DNA from: Williamsia sp.
GTDB taxonomy: Bacteria > Bacteroidota > Bacteroidia > Chitinophagales > Chitinophagaceae
NCBI GenBank assembly: GCA_015069695.1
Contig: JADCRZ010000026.1
Span: 1 to 64,000 of the forward strand
Length of the DNA: 64,000 nucleotides
Direction of reading: 5' to 3'
Shown: piece by piece, positions 21,745 to 31,418 of the stretch
How the letters are laid out: every line of letters starts with the position of its first letter
How positions within the stretch are numbered: position 1 is the first letter of the stretch
Program-made: the position numbers and the translations under genes
The notes under the pieces: model-generated
Databases searched by the model: none
The model's input: only the letters and a program-made list of their open reading frames with translations
Told to the model about the DNA's origin: nothing

Positions 21745-23817
21745 ATGAAACGAAAAATAATAGCAGCCTTTTTCCTACTGCTGATGATCGTAAATACCTT
21801 TCCGGTTTTCGCTTCCAGCCACCGGGAAGCACCCCTGATCGCCAACGATCCCCTGGCAGACAACACGGATGTATATGCCTTCCGCAGTCCGGACGATCCA
21901 AATAAGGTAACCATCATTGCTAATTACATTCCCTTTCAGCTGCCGCAGGGCGGACCAAATTATTACTCGTTTGGTGAAGACATCCGCTATGAAATTCATG
22001 TAGACAACAACGCGGCCAACAACACGCTCCTGAACGGCGATGACATTGTTTACCGCTTCAGTTTTCACAAAACAAACGACGACCCGACCACTTTTTTTAA
22101 TATCCGCCTGGGCAAGCAAAATTTAAAGACCACCTACGACCTGGAAAGAAGCACAGACGGAGGCGTCAACTTTGCAACAGTCATCACAGGTGGCACCGTG
22201 CCTCCGCCCAATATCGGGCCTCGTTCCATCAGCTCGCCTGTCGGACTGAACGCGCCGGATTACAATACCCTGATGAACAATGCCATCACGACCGCTACTA
22301 CCGGAGAAAAAGTATTCTGTGGTACGGCCGATGATCCTTTTTATGTTGATCTCGGTGGCATCTTCGACCTGGGTGATGCACCCCGCACAACGGGTACACA
22401 ACCGTTCGATGGGTTGAAATGCAAGAACGTATCTACCATTGCCATCCAGGTAGATATTTCTACCCTGCAGAAAGATCACAAGGCTGTTAGCCAGGCAGCC
22501 AATATCCTGGATCCGGATTATGTGATTGGCGTATGGGCTTCTGCCAGCAGGCGCAAGATCAGAACCCTGAACGGAGATGGTACGCAAACTTCTTCCGGTG
22601 CATGGATACAGGTTTCCCGGCTGGGCATGCCGCTGACCAACGAAGCCGTGATCCCGGTCGGCAACAAAGACCTGTGGAACTCGCTGACGCCCTACCAGGA
22701 AGCAACGCTCTACCAGTATGATGTTTTTGCTGAATCTTTTTACAATCCCGAACTGGCGCTGTATATGGACGACAGCCAGTTTGGCGGCGCTGTTCCGGCC
22801 CTGGCTCCCTTGCGCGTACAAAGCAAATCGCTGGGTACCTTTGATTTCAGAAATGGTAAAAATGGATTGTTTGGATTAAAAGGATCAGCTGCTGTTGCAG
22901 GAACTGCCCTGGACGATGCCATTGCGGGCAAGTTGCTGCTACCGGCTGCCAACAAGCCCCGCTCGGTTGATCTCTGGCCGATCTTTCATACTGGCGTGCC
23001 TAACCTGCGGCCTTACCAGTTGGCCACCGGTAAAGCAGGCAACCCGCTGGCTGCAGGCAAGCCTTTTATCAACAATTTCCTTCCCAATGGGGGCGACATG
23101 CTGCGCTTAAACATGGCCGCTCCCGCTACCCCGCGCAACAGTCCGGCCTTCAGCAACCTGGGACTGTTACAGGCAGCTGTACTGGGTTTAACCGATCCTG
23201 CTTACAACGGCAGCACGGCACTTCAGGCTATTCCCAATATGGATGGCTTTCCAAACGGAAGAAGGCTGGAAGATGATGTAACGCGCATCGAGCTGCAGGC
23301 AGTGGGTGGAGTTGTGCTGGCTGCTATCGGGCTTTGGTATGATGATTATACCGGCTCAGGCAGTCCGGTTACGGCGCAACTGCAAAAAGTATTGACCTAC
23401 AATACAGGGGTGAATGCAAATGATACAGCTTTAAAAGCTTCTTTTCCATACGTACAAACACCCTGGCCGGGAACCTGCAATTGCGCCGGTTTGGAAATTG
23501 ATTACAAGCAACCAGCCGTTCTGTCAACTACCACCAGCACCATGGGGGTAGCGGCACCGGAAGTTTTTGTAACCTCTACCCCCAATCCGTTTGTTTCCAG
23601 TACCACACTTCGATACAGGGTGGAAACACAGGCCCAGATCACGATCGAAGTGTATGATGCAAACGGCAACTACCTGAGAACACTTGTCAATGCCCGCCAG
23701 AACCCAGGCCAGTACCAGGTTTCGTTGAACAGCACCAACCTCACAAAAGGTGTTTATTTTGTAAAGACAATGAAGAACGGAGTGGTGAAACAAACGCTTC
23801 GTGTAGTGAAGAATTAG
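21745..23817 (+). CDS. DUF4331 domain-containing protein with T9SS type A sorting domain (copy 2)
   Basis: Same DUF4331 core; C-terminus STPNPFVSSTTLRYRV...GVYFVKTMKNGVVKQTLRVVK. Confidence 0.9.
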   Translation: MKRKIIAAFFLLLMIVNTFPVFASSHREAPLIANDPLADNTDVYAFRSPDDPNKVTIIANYIPFQLPQGGPNYYSFGEDIRYEIHVDNNAANNTLLNGDDIVYRFSFHKTNDDPTTFFNIRLGKQNLKTTYDLERSTDGGVNFATVITGGTVPPPNIGPRSISSPVGLNAPDYNTLMNNAITTATTGEKVFCGTADDPFYVDLGGIFDLGDAPRTTGTQPFDGLKCKNVSTIAIQVDISTLQKDHKAVSQAANILDPDYVIGVWASASRRKIRTLNGDGTQTSSGAWIQVSRLGMPLTNEAVIPVGNKDLWNSLTPYQEATLYQYDVFAESFYNPELALYMDDSQFGGAVPALAPLRVQSKSLGTFDFRNGKNGLFGLKGSAAVAGTALDDAIAGKLLLPAANKPRSVDLWPIFHTGVPNLRPYQLATGKAGNPLAAGKPFINNFLPNGGDMLRLNMAAPATPRNSPAFSNLGLLQAAVLGLTDPAYNGSTALQAIPNMDGFPNGRRLEDDVTRIELQAVGGVVLAAIGLWYDDYTGSGSPVTAQLQKVLTYNTGVNANDTALKASFPYVQTPWPGTCNCAGLEIDYKQPAVLSTTTSTMGVAAPEVFVTSTPNPFVSSTTLRYRVETQAQITIEVYDANGNYLRTLVNARQNPGQYQVSLNSTNLTKGVYFVKTMKNGVVKQTLRVVKN

Positions 23818-23838
23818 CAACCCGGTTTTTTGTGCAAG

Positions 23839-23887
23839 CAACAGGGGCCGGCCAAAAGCTGGCCTCTGTTGTTCAATCCTTTTTTTA
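23839..23887 (+). terminator. Rho-independent terminator
   Basis: Hairpin AACAGGGGCCGGCCAAAAGCTGGCCTCTGTT followed by TTTTTTT. Confidence 0.8.
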
Positions 23888-23988
23888 GTTTCTTCCGTTT
23901 ATTTAGGACAGGGTGCCGGCGATCCTGGCCGTTACACCCAATGTTCTTACCCGTTTACCATGCCACCAGTCTTGCCAAATCTTTTTTT

Positions 23989-25344
23989 ATGAAGAAGAAT
24001 TCCATTTATACCATCTTGCTGGTTGTATTTGCGGCAACCATTGTGTTTATCGTCCTGCGCTACCGCAAACAGCAGCAGCAAAAGGAAGCCGCGCAGTACA
24101 GCCTGCAGGAAAGAAGGGGCGCCCTGGCCAATACAGCGGAGTGGGCTTCTACAAAAAGCAATGCCCGCTCTCTGCTGGCTGCCCTGGAAAAAAATCCCTC
24201 CGATAGCAGGTCCTCCCTGGCCCTCGCTGCCCTGTTTATCCAGGAAGCGCGGATCACCGGCAACTTCGTGTACTACGACATGGCTGCCATGAAGTGGGTA
24301 AACAAGGTACTCGCTACCGACTCCCTCAACTTCAATGCCCTGATCCTAAAATCCCTTCTTTATCTTTCCCAGCATCATTTTGCAGACGGACTGGCTACCG
24401 CGCAACGGGCACAAAAAATAAATCCTTACAATGCATTTGTATACGGCCTGATCGTAGATGGGTATGTAGAGATGGGTGATTATGCGGCGGCGGTGGAAAA
24501 TGCGGATAAGATGGTTTCCGTGCGCCCGGACATCAGGTCATACGCGCGGGTTTCTTACCTGCGCGAGATACACGGCGATTACCCCGGTGCTATAGAAGCC
24601 ATGAAGATGGCCGTATCAGCAGGGGCGCCCGGTGATGAAGCAACCGAATGGGCCCGCATCCAGCTGGCCCGTTTGTATGAGAACACGGGACAGCCGAAAT
24701 GGGCTGCCATGCATTACACCATTGCCCTCAACGAGCGGCCCGATTATCCTTATGCACTGGCAGGCATGGCCCGGTTGGCCGTTGCCGAAGGGGATTATGC
24801 AAAAGCGATCGCCTTTTACCTGCATGCCGATTCGCTGATGAATGATTACTCGTTCAAGGAAGAACTGGTAGACGTGTACAAGCTTGCCGGTCAGCCTGCA
24901 AAAGCCCGGGCCCTTTCAGACCAGATCATCGGCGCCATGACAAAAGATGCACAGGCCGGCCAGGCAGACGAAAGCATCGGGCATTACGCCGACCGCGAAC
25001 TGGCGCTGGCCTATCTCAAAGAAAACAACTACCAGAAAGCCATTGATCATGCCCTGCTGGAATACAACAGGCGCCCGGGTAATATCGATGCCAATGAAAC
25101 CGTTGCATGGGCCTATTACAGCAAAGGCGATTATGCATCCGCCTTGCCTTATATGAAAACTGCTTTAAAGACCGGGAGTAAAAATCCTGTTTTGCTCTGC
25201 CATGCAGGATTGTTGTACGCCAAATCAGGCGATACGGCTACTGCTGCTGCCCTGTTGCAGGAAGCCCTCAAGCTAAACCCGCTTATCAACGAACCGCTAA
25301 AACGCGAAGGAACGTTGGTTTTAAAGCAAATAAAAAAAGCGTAA
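23989..25344 (+). CDS. TPR-repeat protein
   Basis: Repeated TPR units (YAALGMARLAVAEGDYAKAIAFYLHADSL etc.); start moved to MKKNSIYTILLVVF because the longer ORF overlaps a terminator. Confidence 0.82.
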   Translation: MKKNSIYTILLVVFAATIVFIVLRYRKQQQQKEAAQYSLQERRGALANTAEWASTKSNARSLLAALEKNPSDSRSSLALAALFIQEARITGNFVYYDMAAMKWVNKVLATDSLNFNALILKSLLYLSQHHFADGLATAQRAQKINPYNAFVYGLIVDGYVEMGDYAAAVENADKMVSVRPDIRSYARVSYLREIHGDYPGAIEAMKMAVSAGAPGDEATEWARIQLARLYENTGQPKWAAMHYTIALNERPDYPYALAGMARLAVAEGDYAKAIAFYLHADSLMNDYSFKEELVDVYKLAGQPAKARALSDQIIGAMTKDAQAGQADESIGHYADRELALAYLKENNYQKAIDHALLEYNRRPGNIDANETVAWAYYSKGDYASALPYMKTALKTGSKNPVLLCHAGLLYAKSGDTATAAALLQEALKLNPLINEPLKREGTLVLKQIKKA

Positions 25345-26027
25345 TGGCTGCGGGAAAATATATTGTCCGCCATCGAAAACTGTTGCTGCTTTTTTTGCCG
25401 GCCCTGCTGGCTGTTATGCCCTTGTTTGGACATACCATCAACTATGCGCTGGAGAAAGCGCCGGTAAACCACGTGATCTTATTTTACCTGAAGCTCGGTG
25501 TTCAACATATCATACCCCAAGGAGCGGATCATATCCTGTTTGTAGTAGGATTGTGCTTGCTGAGCACAAAGATCAAAACCATTTTGTGGCAGGCGACCGC
25601 TTTTACAGTGGCGCATTCTATTACGCTGGCGCTGAGCATGAAGAACATTATCATCGCACCGGGCGCAGTGGTAGAGCCGATTATTGCCTTGTCTATTTTA
25701 TTTGTAGCAGTAGAAAATATCTTGTTGAGCGAGCTCAAACCCTGGCGGGTGCTGGTGGTATTTTTGTTCGGACTGATACACGGGTTGGGTTTTGCGAGTG
25801 CCCTGAATGAGATCGGGTTGCCCCGCAACCAGTTCTACACTTCTATCCTTTCTTTCAATGCAGGTGTTGAGATCGGACAGATAGCCGTGATCGTGGCCGT
25901 ATTCGGGCTGGTCATTGTGCCGCTGGGCAAAAAGCCCTGGTATAAAAAAGCGGTGGTGTATCCGCTGTCGGCCTGTATTGCGCTGGTAGCTGCTTACTGG
26001 ACGGTACAGCGGATACTATACACCTGA
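25344..26027 (+). CDS. HupE/UreJ family membrane protein
   Basis: FYLKLGVQHIIPQGADHILFVVGL...AHSITLALS...GLIHGLGFASAL...FNAGVEIGQ. Confidence 0.9.
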   Translation: MAAGKYIVRHRKLLLLFLPALLAVMPLFGHTINYALEKAPVNHVILFYLKLGVQHIIPQGADHILFVVGLCLLSTKIKTILWQATAFTVAHSITLALSMKNIIIAPGAVVEPIIALSILFVAVENILLSELKPWRVLVVFLFGLIHGLGFASALNEIGLPRNQFYTSILSFNAGVEIGQIAVIVAVFGLVIVPLGKKPWYKKAVVYPLSACIALVAAYWTVQRILYT

Positions 26028-26035
26028 AGAGATTA

Positions 26036-26857
26036 CTAACGGGTTGGAAGCGGGATTTCCTGGATCGGTCTAACCCAGATATTGCGGAAGCTGATCGGCT
26101 CGCTCGGATCACCATGCGCCTGTAATTTGATGGGGGCAGCGCCGAATTTGGCATTGGTGTATGATGGTTGGCCTACGTATTGGGTAGGACCTTTTGGCTC
26201 AAAGCTGTTCTGCACCACCACGCCGTTGAAAATGGCTGTTACCCTGGCAGGTGATTTCAGGGAGCCATCATCGTTGAAGCGCGGAGCAGTCCAGATAACA
26301 TCGTATGATTGCCATTCGCCGGGTGGACGGGCAGGATTTACCATGGGAATGGCTTGCTTGTAGATGCTTCCGGCCTGGCCGTTTGTATAGGTTTTGTTGT
26401 TGTAGCTGTCCATTACCTGCAGCTCATATCCTGCATCGCCCTTGCCGATGGAAGCCAGGAATACGCCGCTGTTTCCGCGCGCTTGTCCTTCACCGGTGAT
26501 GGAGGAAGGGATGCGCCATTCTATGTGCAGCTGGTAATCCAGAAAAGATTGTTTGGTGCGGATATTACCGGAAGATTTTTTAACGGTTAGAAGGCCGTTG
26601 GCAACGGTCCAGTCGGCCGGTTTGGTAGAGTCGCTCACCAGCACCCATTGACTGAGGTCTTTGCCGTTAAACAATACAACGGCATCAGAAGGCGGATCAC
26701 TCATTGTTTTTCCCGGCGTAACCACTTTGGGAATAGGATCATAGAATTCCGTGTCCTCGTGTTTGGCCCCTTGTTGTGCGTAGAGCAGGGAGGTTCCGGT
26801 TGAGAAGAGCAAAGCAAGCAATAAGGTCCGTTTCATACAGTATAAAATTTGATTCAA
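26036..26857 (-). CDS. DUF1080 family protein (3-keto-disaccharide hydrolase-like), secreted
   Basis: DAVVLFNGKDLSQWVLV...WTVANGLLTVKKSSGNIRTKQSFLDYQLHIEWRIP. Confidence 0.9.
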   Translation of the reverse strand: MNQILYCMKRTLLLALLFSTGTSLLYAQQGAKHEDTEFYDPIPKVVTPGKTMSDPPSDAVVLFNGKDLSQWVLVSDSTKPADWTVANGLLTVKKSSGNIRTKQSFLDYQLHIEWRIPSSITGEGQARGNSGVFLASIGKGDAGYELQVMDSYNNKTYTNGQAGSIYKQAIPMVNPARPPGEWQSYDVIWTAPRFNDDGSLKSPARVTAIFNGVVVQNSFEPKGPTQYVGQPSYTNAKFGAAPIKLQAHGDPSEPISFRNIWVRPIQEIPLPTR

Positions 26858-26921
26858 ATTATAACATTCAACCTATCCGCGAAAAAAAATATTGTTATGA
26901 TCCCGGCTCACCTTCCAGGGC

Positions 26922-27257
26922 TTAGTGAGGGACCAGCTGCTGCAGCGAATCGGTTTGCGCTTTGAGTGAATCGATGCTGGCCTGCAGCATGCCTGAGCGA
27001 ACATTGAAATCTTTCCCGATGGTGCTGTCGTAGTCTTTTGTGCCCACCCGCAGTGAGTTGCTGGTGATCTTATAGTTGAGGTCGCTGAGCTCATCCTGCT
27101 TTCTTTTCAACAGGGCCTGGTTGGTTTGTATCTGTTCTTTGATCTGCTGTTCGTTGCGGCAGGCAGAGAGCACCCCTGAAAAAATAAAGACAAGAATATA
27201 AAGAGTGGCTGTTTTTTTCATGCTCAATACAGAATTAAAAAATAGATCAGGTTGCAA
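26922..27257 (-). CDS. Small lipoprotein with coiled coil, unknown function
   Basis: Signal/lipobox FIFSGVLSACRN; Q/L/K-rich helix. Confidence 0.6.
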   Translation of the reverse strand: MQPDLFFNSVLSMKKTATLYILVFIFSGVLSACRNEQQIKEQIQTNQALLKRKQDELSDLNYKITSNSLRVGTKDYDSTIGKDFNVRSGMLQASIDSLKAQTDSLQQLVPH

Positions 27258-27260
27258 AAT

Positions 27261-27294
27261 AAAAAAATCCTGAAACCGGGAAAGGTTTCAGGAT
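27261..27294 (-). terminator. Rho-independent terminator downstream of tRNA-Leu(GAG)
   Basis: TCCTGAAACC-GGGAAA-GGTTTCAGGA followed by a T7 run on the minus strand. Confidence 0.85.
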
Positions 27295-27299
27295 TGGAG

Positions 27300-27383
27300 T
27301 GCGGCAGAGGAGATTCGAACTCCCACACCGGTTAAGGCGCTACCACCTCAAAGTAGTGCGTCTACCAATTTCGCCACCGCCGC
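27300..27383 (-). tRNA. tRNA-Leu (anticodon GAG)
   Basis: GCGGCGGTGGCGAAATTGGTAGACGCACTACTTTGAGGTGGTAG...GGGAGTTCGAATCTCCTCTGCCGCA; acceptor stem pairs. Confidence 0.93.
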
Positions 27384-27436
27384 ATGTGATCCATTGTGCG
27401 ACTGCAAATGTAAGGGGATTTTGTATTGCACCCAAC

Positions 27437-28588
27437 TTACTGTTCCTTTAGCACGATCCTGAATGTAGTACCCTTGCCCGGTTCAGAATGTTTCACGAAC
27501 AGCTGGCCTTTGTGGTATTGTTCGATGATGCGTTTGGACAAGCTAAGACCCAATCCCCAGCCCCGTTTTTTGGTGGTGAAGCCGGGCTTGAAGATGCGGG
27601 TGAGGTTGGCGGCAGAGATGCCTTTGCCCGTATCACGTACATCGATAAACACTTCCTGGTCAATTTTGCGGATGCTGATGGCGATCTCACCCCGTCCTTC
27701 CATGGCGTCAAGCGCATTTTTGAGCAGGTTCTCGATCACCCAATCAAACAGGAGGGGAGAGACCTTTGCGTGGATGGCTGCTTCGCCCTGGCTGTCGAGG
27801 CCAAAAACAACTTTTCCTGTTGCCCGCTTCCGGATGTATTCGATCATCTGTCCCAATTTTTCTACCAGGTTTACTTCTTCCAGTTGCGGCCGGCTGCCGA
27901 TCTTTCCAAAACGGTCTGATACAAGCTTCAGGCGGTCAACATCTTTTTGCAGCTCGGGTGTAATAAAATCGTTGTCGGGATTTTCCTTCAGCATTTCTAC
28001 CCAGCCCTGCAGGGAGGAAATGGGCGTACCCAGCTGGTGGGCTGTTTCCTTGGCCATGCCCGCCCATACCTGGTTTTGGGTAGATTGGTTGCGGGTGGTG
28101 ATAGAAACAATGGTTACAAAGATGAAGAGCGCCACCACAAAAAGCTGGATCAGCGGAAAATAACGCACTTCATTGAGCAGGGCCGTATTGCCGTAATAAT
28201 ATTTGTTGGCTACATAAGGCGTATCGCTCAGCACTAGCTCGATCGGCTTGTTGGCGGCGCGGAACTCGCGCAGTTTTTTCTTTAAAAATCCGGAATCCTG
28301 CGCTGCCTGGGCAGAGTCGAGGTTGATATAATTCACGATGCTGTCCCGCTCATTGGTCTCGATGATCGGCACAGCTGTTTGCTCGTTGCGGATCAAGTTG
28401 GGAAGGGCCAGGTCGTTGCCGGCGTTGTTGAGGACTGCCTTGCTGGCTTCAACCCATTGCTCTACCTTTTGGCTTTCTTCCCGGATGATCTTTTGGGCGA
28501 GGTATTGGGAATAGATAATAGTACCGCTTACAATGGCGATGGCTATCAGCGCCAGACCGGTTCTCCAGCTAAACAGGGATTGAATCAT
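27437..28588 (-). CDS. Sensor histidine kinase
   Basis: GMAKETAHQLGTPISSLQGW (H box), N box NLLKNALDAM, G boxes DTGKGI / GLGLSLSKRII. Confidence 0.92.
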   Translation of the reverse strand: MIQSLFSWRTGLALIAIAIVSGTIIYSQYLAQKIIREESQKVEQWVEASKAVLNNAGNDLALPNLIRNEQTAVPIIETNERDSIVNYINLDSAQAAQDSGFLKKKLREFRAANKPIELVLSDTPYVANKYYYGNTALLNEVRYFPLIQLFVVALFIFVTIVSITTRNQSTQNQVWAGMAKETAHQLGTPISSLQGWVEMLKENPDNDFITPELQKDVDRLKLVSDRFGKIGSRPQLEEVNLVEKLGQMIEYIRKRATGKVVFGLDSQGEAAIHAKVSPLLFDWVIENLLKNALDAMEGRGEIAISIRKIDQEVFIDVRDTGKGISAANLTRIFKPGFTTKKRGWGLGLSLSKRIIEQYHKGQLFVKHSEPGKGTTFRIVLKEQ

Positions 28589-28658
28589 AGAACTAATTTA
28601 AACAGAGGTTTGCAACGCATCCCTTATTTTTGAAAACAATTCCAGATAACATCAGCAT

Positions 28659-29681
28659 TTGACACCCACAGTTGCAATAGTCATCCTCAACTACAACGGC
28701 CGAACCCACCTGGAACAATTCCTGCCTTCCGTACTTTCTTCCACCTATGCCAACGCCACGGTGATAGTGGCCGACAATGCTTCCACCGATGATTCGCTTT
28801 CTTTTTTACAGGAGGAGTTTCCTTCGGTACAAATCATCCGCCTGCCACAGAACTATGGGTTTGCAAAGGGCTATAATGAAGCGCTCAGGCAGGTCAGCGC
28901 AGATTATTACATCCTGCTCAATTCAGACGTGGAGGTAGATCAGGCATGGATTGAACCGATCCTTGAATTGATGGAAAGCAATGAGCAGATCGGTGCCTGT
29001 CAGCCCAAGATCCTGATGTACCGGGACAAGGAGCGTTTTGAATATGCAGGTGCTGCCGGTGGCTGGCTTGATTCGCTGGGTTACCCTTTTGCCCGCGGAA
29101 GGATTTTTGATTACTGCGAGCGCGACCGGGGCCAGTACGATACGACGGAACCTGTTTTCTGGGCCAGCGGTGCGGCCCTGTTTGTGCGGGCTGCCTTGTA
29201 CCACCAGCTGGGCGGACTGGATGAATATTTTTTTGCCCACCAGGAAGAAATTGATTTTTGCTGGCGCCTGCAGCTGGCGGGGTATCGGGTGATGGCTTGT
29301 CCCCTCTCGCGGGTATACCATTTGGGTGGGGGCACCCTGCCCAAGGGCAATGAGCGGAAAGTGCTGCTCAATTTCCGCAACAACCTGATCATGCTGGCAA
29401 AAAATCTTCCTGCAACCGAGGCTGTCTGGAAGATAGCGCTGCGCATTCTATTGGATTCAGTCTCTGCCTGGAAATCCCTTTTTGATGGGGAAGCTACTTA
29501 CTTTATCGCCATTGCGGAAGCGCACTGGGGTTTTGTAAAATGGTTTTTTGGCGGCAGGAAACGGAGCGTTTTCCCGGCGCGGCGCGGAAAGGTGGCTGAT
29601 GGCTGGTACCAGGGCAGCATTATATGGAAGCATTTTATAAACGGGATCAAGCGGTTTAGTGATGTGGTGGGAGAGAAATGA
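28659..29681 (+). CDS. Glycosyltransferase family 2 (TTG start)
   Basis: VAIVILNYNGRTHLEQFLPSVL...VADNASTDDS...LLNSDVEV. Confidence 0.9.
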   Translation: MTPTVAIVILNYNGRTHLEQFLPSVLSSTYANATVIVADNASTDDSLSFLQEEFPSVQIIRLPQNYGFAKGYNEALRQVSADYYILLNSDVEVDQAWIEPILELMESNEQIGACQPKILMYRDKERFEYAGAAGGWLDSLGYPFARGRIFDYCERDRGQYDTTEPVFWASGAALFVRAALYHQLGGLDEYFFAHQEEIDFCWRLQLAGYRVMACPLSRVYHLGGGTLPKGNERKVLLNFRNNLIMLAKNLPATEAVWKIALRILLDSVSAWKSLFDGEATYFIAIAEAHWGFVKWFFGGRKRSVFPARRGKVADGWYQGSIIWKHFINGIKRFSDVVGEK

Positions 29682-29836
29682 TCCCGGCGGCTCGCCCGCG
29701 TTCGTGCGCACTAAGCACCGCGGGCTGTGTTGTTACCTGATTATTTTTCACCTGGTTGCCGGTCAAGAAAAATTATTTGAAACCCTTGTTATTATTAAAA
29801 CTGAACCTTTACATTTGTTCCTGAAACAAGTATTGT

Positions 29837-30052
29837 ATGGATCATTCAGAAGACATAGAATATAAGAATCCGAAGGAAAGGGATTTTGCTTACAACTGGG
29901 TGCACTCGTCGGTATTTCTTTTTTATCTGCAGGTGTTTTGCGTGCTGGCATTTACCTTAGGTGGCTGTTATGCTTTGTATGCAAAGCGCTACAAGGGTAC
30001 GCCGGAAGTAGTGGTACCGGATAATACTTTGTATACACCCAAATACAAGTAG
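29837..30052 (+). CDS. Small single-pass membrane protein, unknown function
   Basis: 71 aa, central TM segment FLFYLQVFCVLAFTLGGCYALYA. Confidence 0.5.
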   Translation: MDHSEDIEYKNPKERDFAYNWVHSSVFLFYLQVFCVLAFTLGGCYALYAKRYKGTPEVVVPDNTLYTPKYK

Positions 30053-30118
30053 AAAAAAATTTTGCGGGGTGCATACATTTCCTATTTTTGCAATCCCTTG
30101 TAAGTTCTTGTAATTATT

Positions 30119-30194
<76 letters not shown>

Positions 30195-30201
30195 ATCTAA
30201 G

Positions 30202-30230
30202 ATTCCAAACCCCGGTTTGGAATTTTTTTT
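30202..30230 (+). terminator. Rho-independent terminator after tRNA-Gly
   Basis: ATTCCAAACC-CC-GGTTTGGAAT followed by T8. Confidence 0.85.
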
Positions 30231-30235
30231 GTGCG

Positions 30236-30276
30236 CTACCCGGGTGGTGGAACTGGTAGACACGCAGGACTTAAAA
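30236..30276 (+). pseudogene. 5' half of tRNA-Leu (anticodon UAA), interrupted after the anticodon loop; mobile element junction
   Basis: ACCCGGGTGGTGGAACTGGTAGACACGCAGGACTTAAAA then non-tRNA AT-rich sequence GCTTGCGTTTG; no TCCTG stem, variable arm or T arm follows. Confidence 0.82.
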
Positions 30277-30436
30277 GCTTGCGTTTGTATTGAAAAGAAA
30301 CCTTATAATAGATTGATTATTTATTGATTATGATCATAAAGAATATTCAGGATCAATCTTACTACATTATTTCTACATCTATTTTCAATTGTATGCGAAT
30401 TTTGATTTAGGTATCCACGTTTGCCGTCTTGCCCAC

Positions 30437-31048
30437 TCAACTGTATAGTTTTAGTAATTCTGTTCTTCTCTCCTCAATCATTTTTTCGATTTTTAAAGTT
30501 GTAATTGCAGTCCATGTAGAGAGCTGTTGATTATTTCGGTTTATAAGAGACCTTGTAGTAAGCATTTTCTCCTCAGCTTTAGCTAATGTCCGGACTTTAT
30601 CTATCTGCTCCATCTCTATTTCAATGAGAATGGTATTAGCAGATGATGGTTGATATATGTTGCGTATAGGTAGCCCGCCTCCATTAGGGCTGTAATCAAA
30701 CAATTCCATGCTACCTATGAATGGAAACTCTACTACAACTATTTTAACACTTTGGGGTCTCCCTAAAGGATTTAAAGGTGAGGGAAATCCTGGCCGTTCT
30801 ATCGAATAATCACTAACGATGCGAGGCTTATCAATAAACACTGGATTAGGTAATATGGATTTCGCAATATGCTTTTTTGTTTCTACAAGATTGAACTCTT
30901 CTTTTACTTCATTCAATGTGAGAAGGTTGATTGCTTCTCTTAAAGCTTTCTCTCTTTGTAGAAATAAATTGTCGAGCACAGTTAGCTGCATAATGGTTTT
31001 TGACGACACGGTATAGTTGGTTTTTTTAAAAGACAGATTATTGTTCAA
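30437..31048 (-). CDS. Hypothetical protein
   Basis: 203 aa ORF, protein-like composition, no family recognised. Confidence 0.55.
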   Translation of the reverse strand: MNNNLSFKKTNYTVSSKTIMQLTVLDNLFLQREKALREAINLLTLNEVKEEFNLVETKKHIAKSILPNPVFIDKPRIVSDYSIERPGFPSPLNPLGRPQSVKIVVVEFPFIGSMELFDYSPNGGGLPIRNIYQPSSANTILIEIEMEQIDKVRTLAKAEEKMLTTRSLINRNNQQLSTWTAITTLKIEKMIEERRTELLKLYS

Positions 31049-31418
31049 ACTGGTTTTTAAAACGAAGTAAGCCCTGCGAGCATCATCTTTTCTTTCGATA
31101 GATCATGATCGAGAAGGCCTCTCGAAATTTCTTTACTTTTTTAAGTCGTAACTCTACAGATGGATAAACTAAGTTAAAGATAATACCCAAACCTTGACCT
31201 TGAACAAACGTTAATTCTAAACACTTATCTATTCTGAGTTTAGTTGGAAAACATTTTGATAAAATGTTAAGACATTTAATAATGCCCAAATATATCTCTT
31301 AATGGAGTTTGCTTTTGTCACTGCGTACTAAGAACAGAAATGAAGCCAAACAACCATTGGCATGACACGATTACGATATGTACCGGTTACCACAAATGAG
31401 AGAAGTTACGAGTAATTT

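Noticed and set aside
23830-23988. N-terminal extension of the TPR ORF
   Set aside because: Overlaps a strong terminator; a lipoprotein/TM-like start at 23989 fits better
31083-31289. 68 aa ORF with a weak 'GQGLGI' resemblance to a kinase G box
   Set aside because: Too short and isolated to support a call or a pseudogene claim
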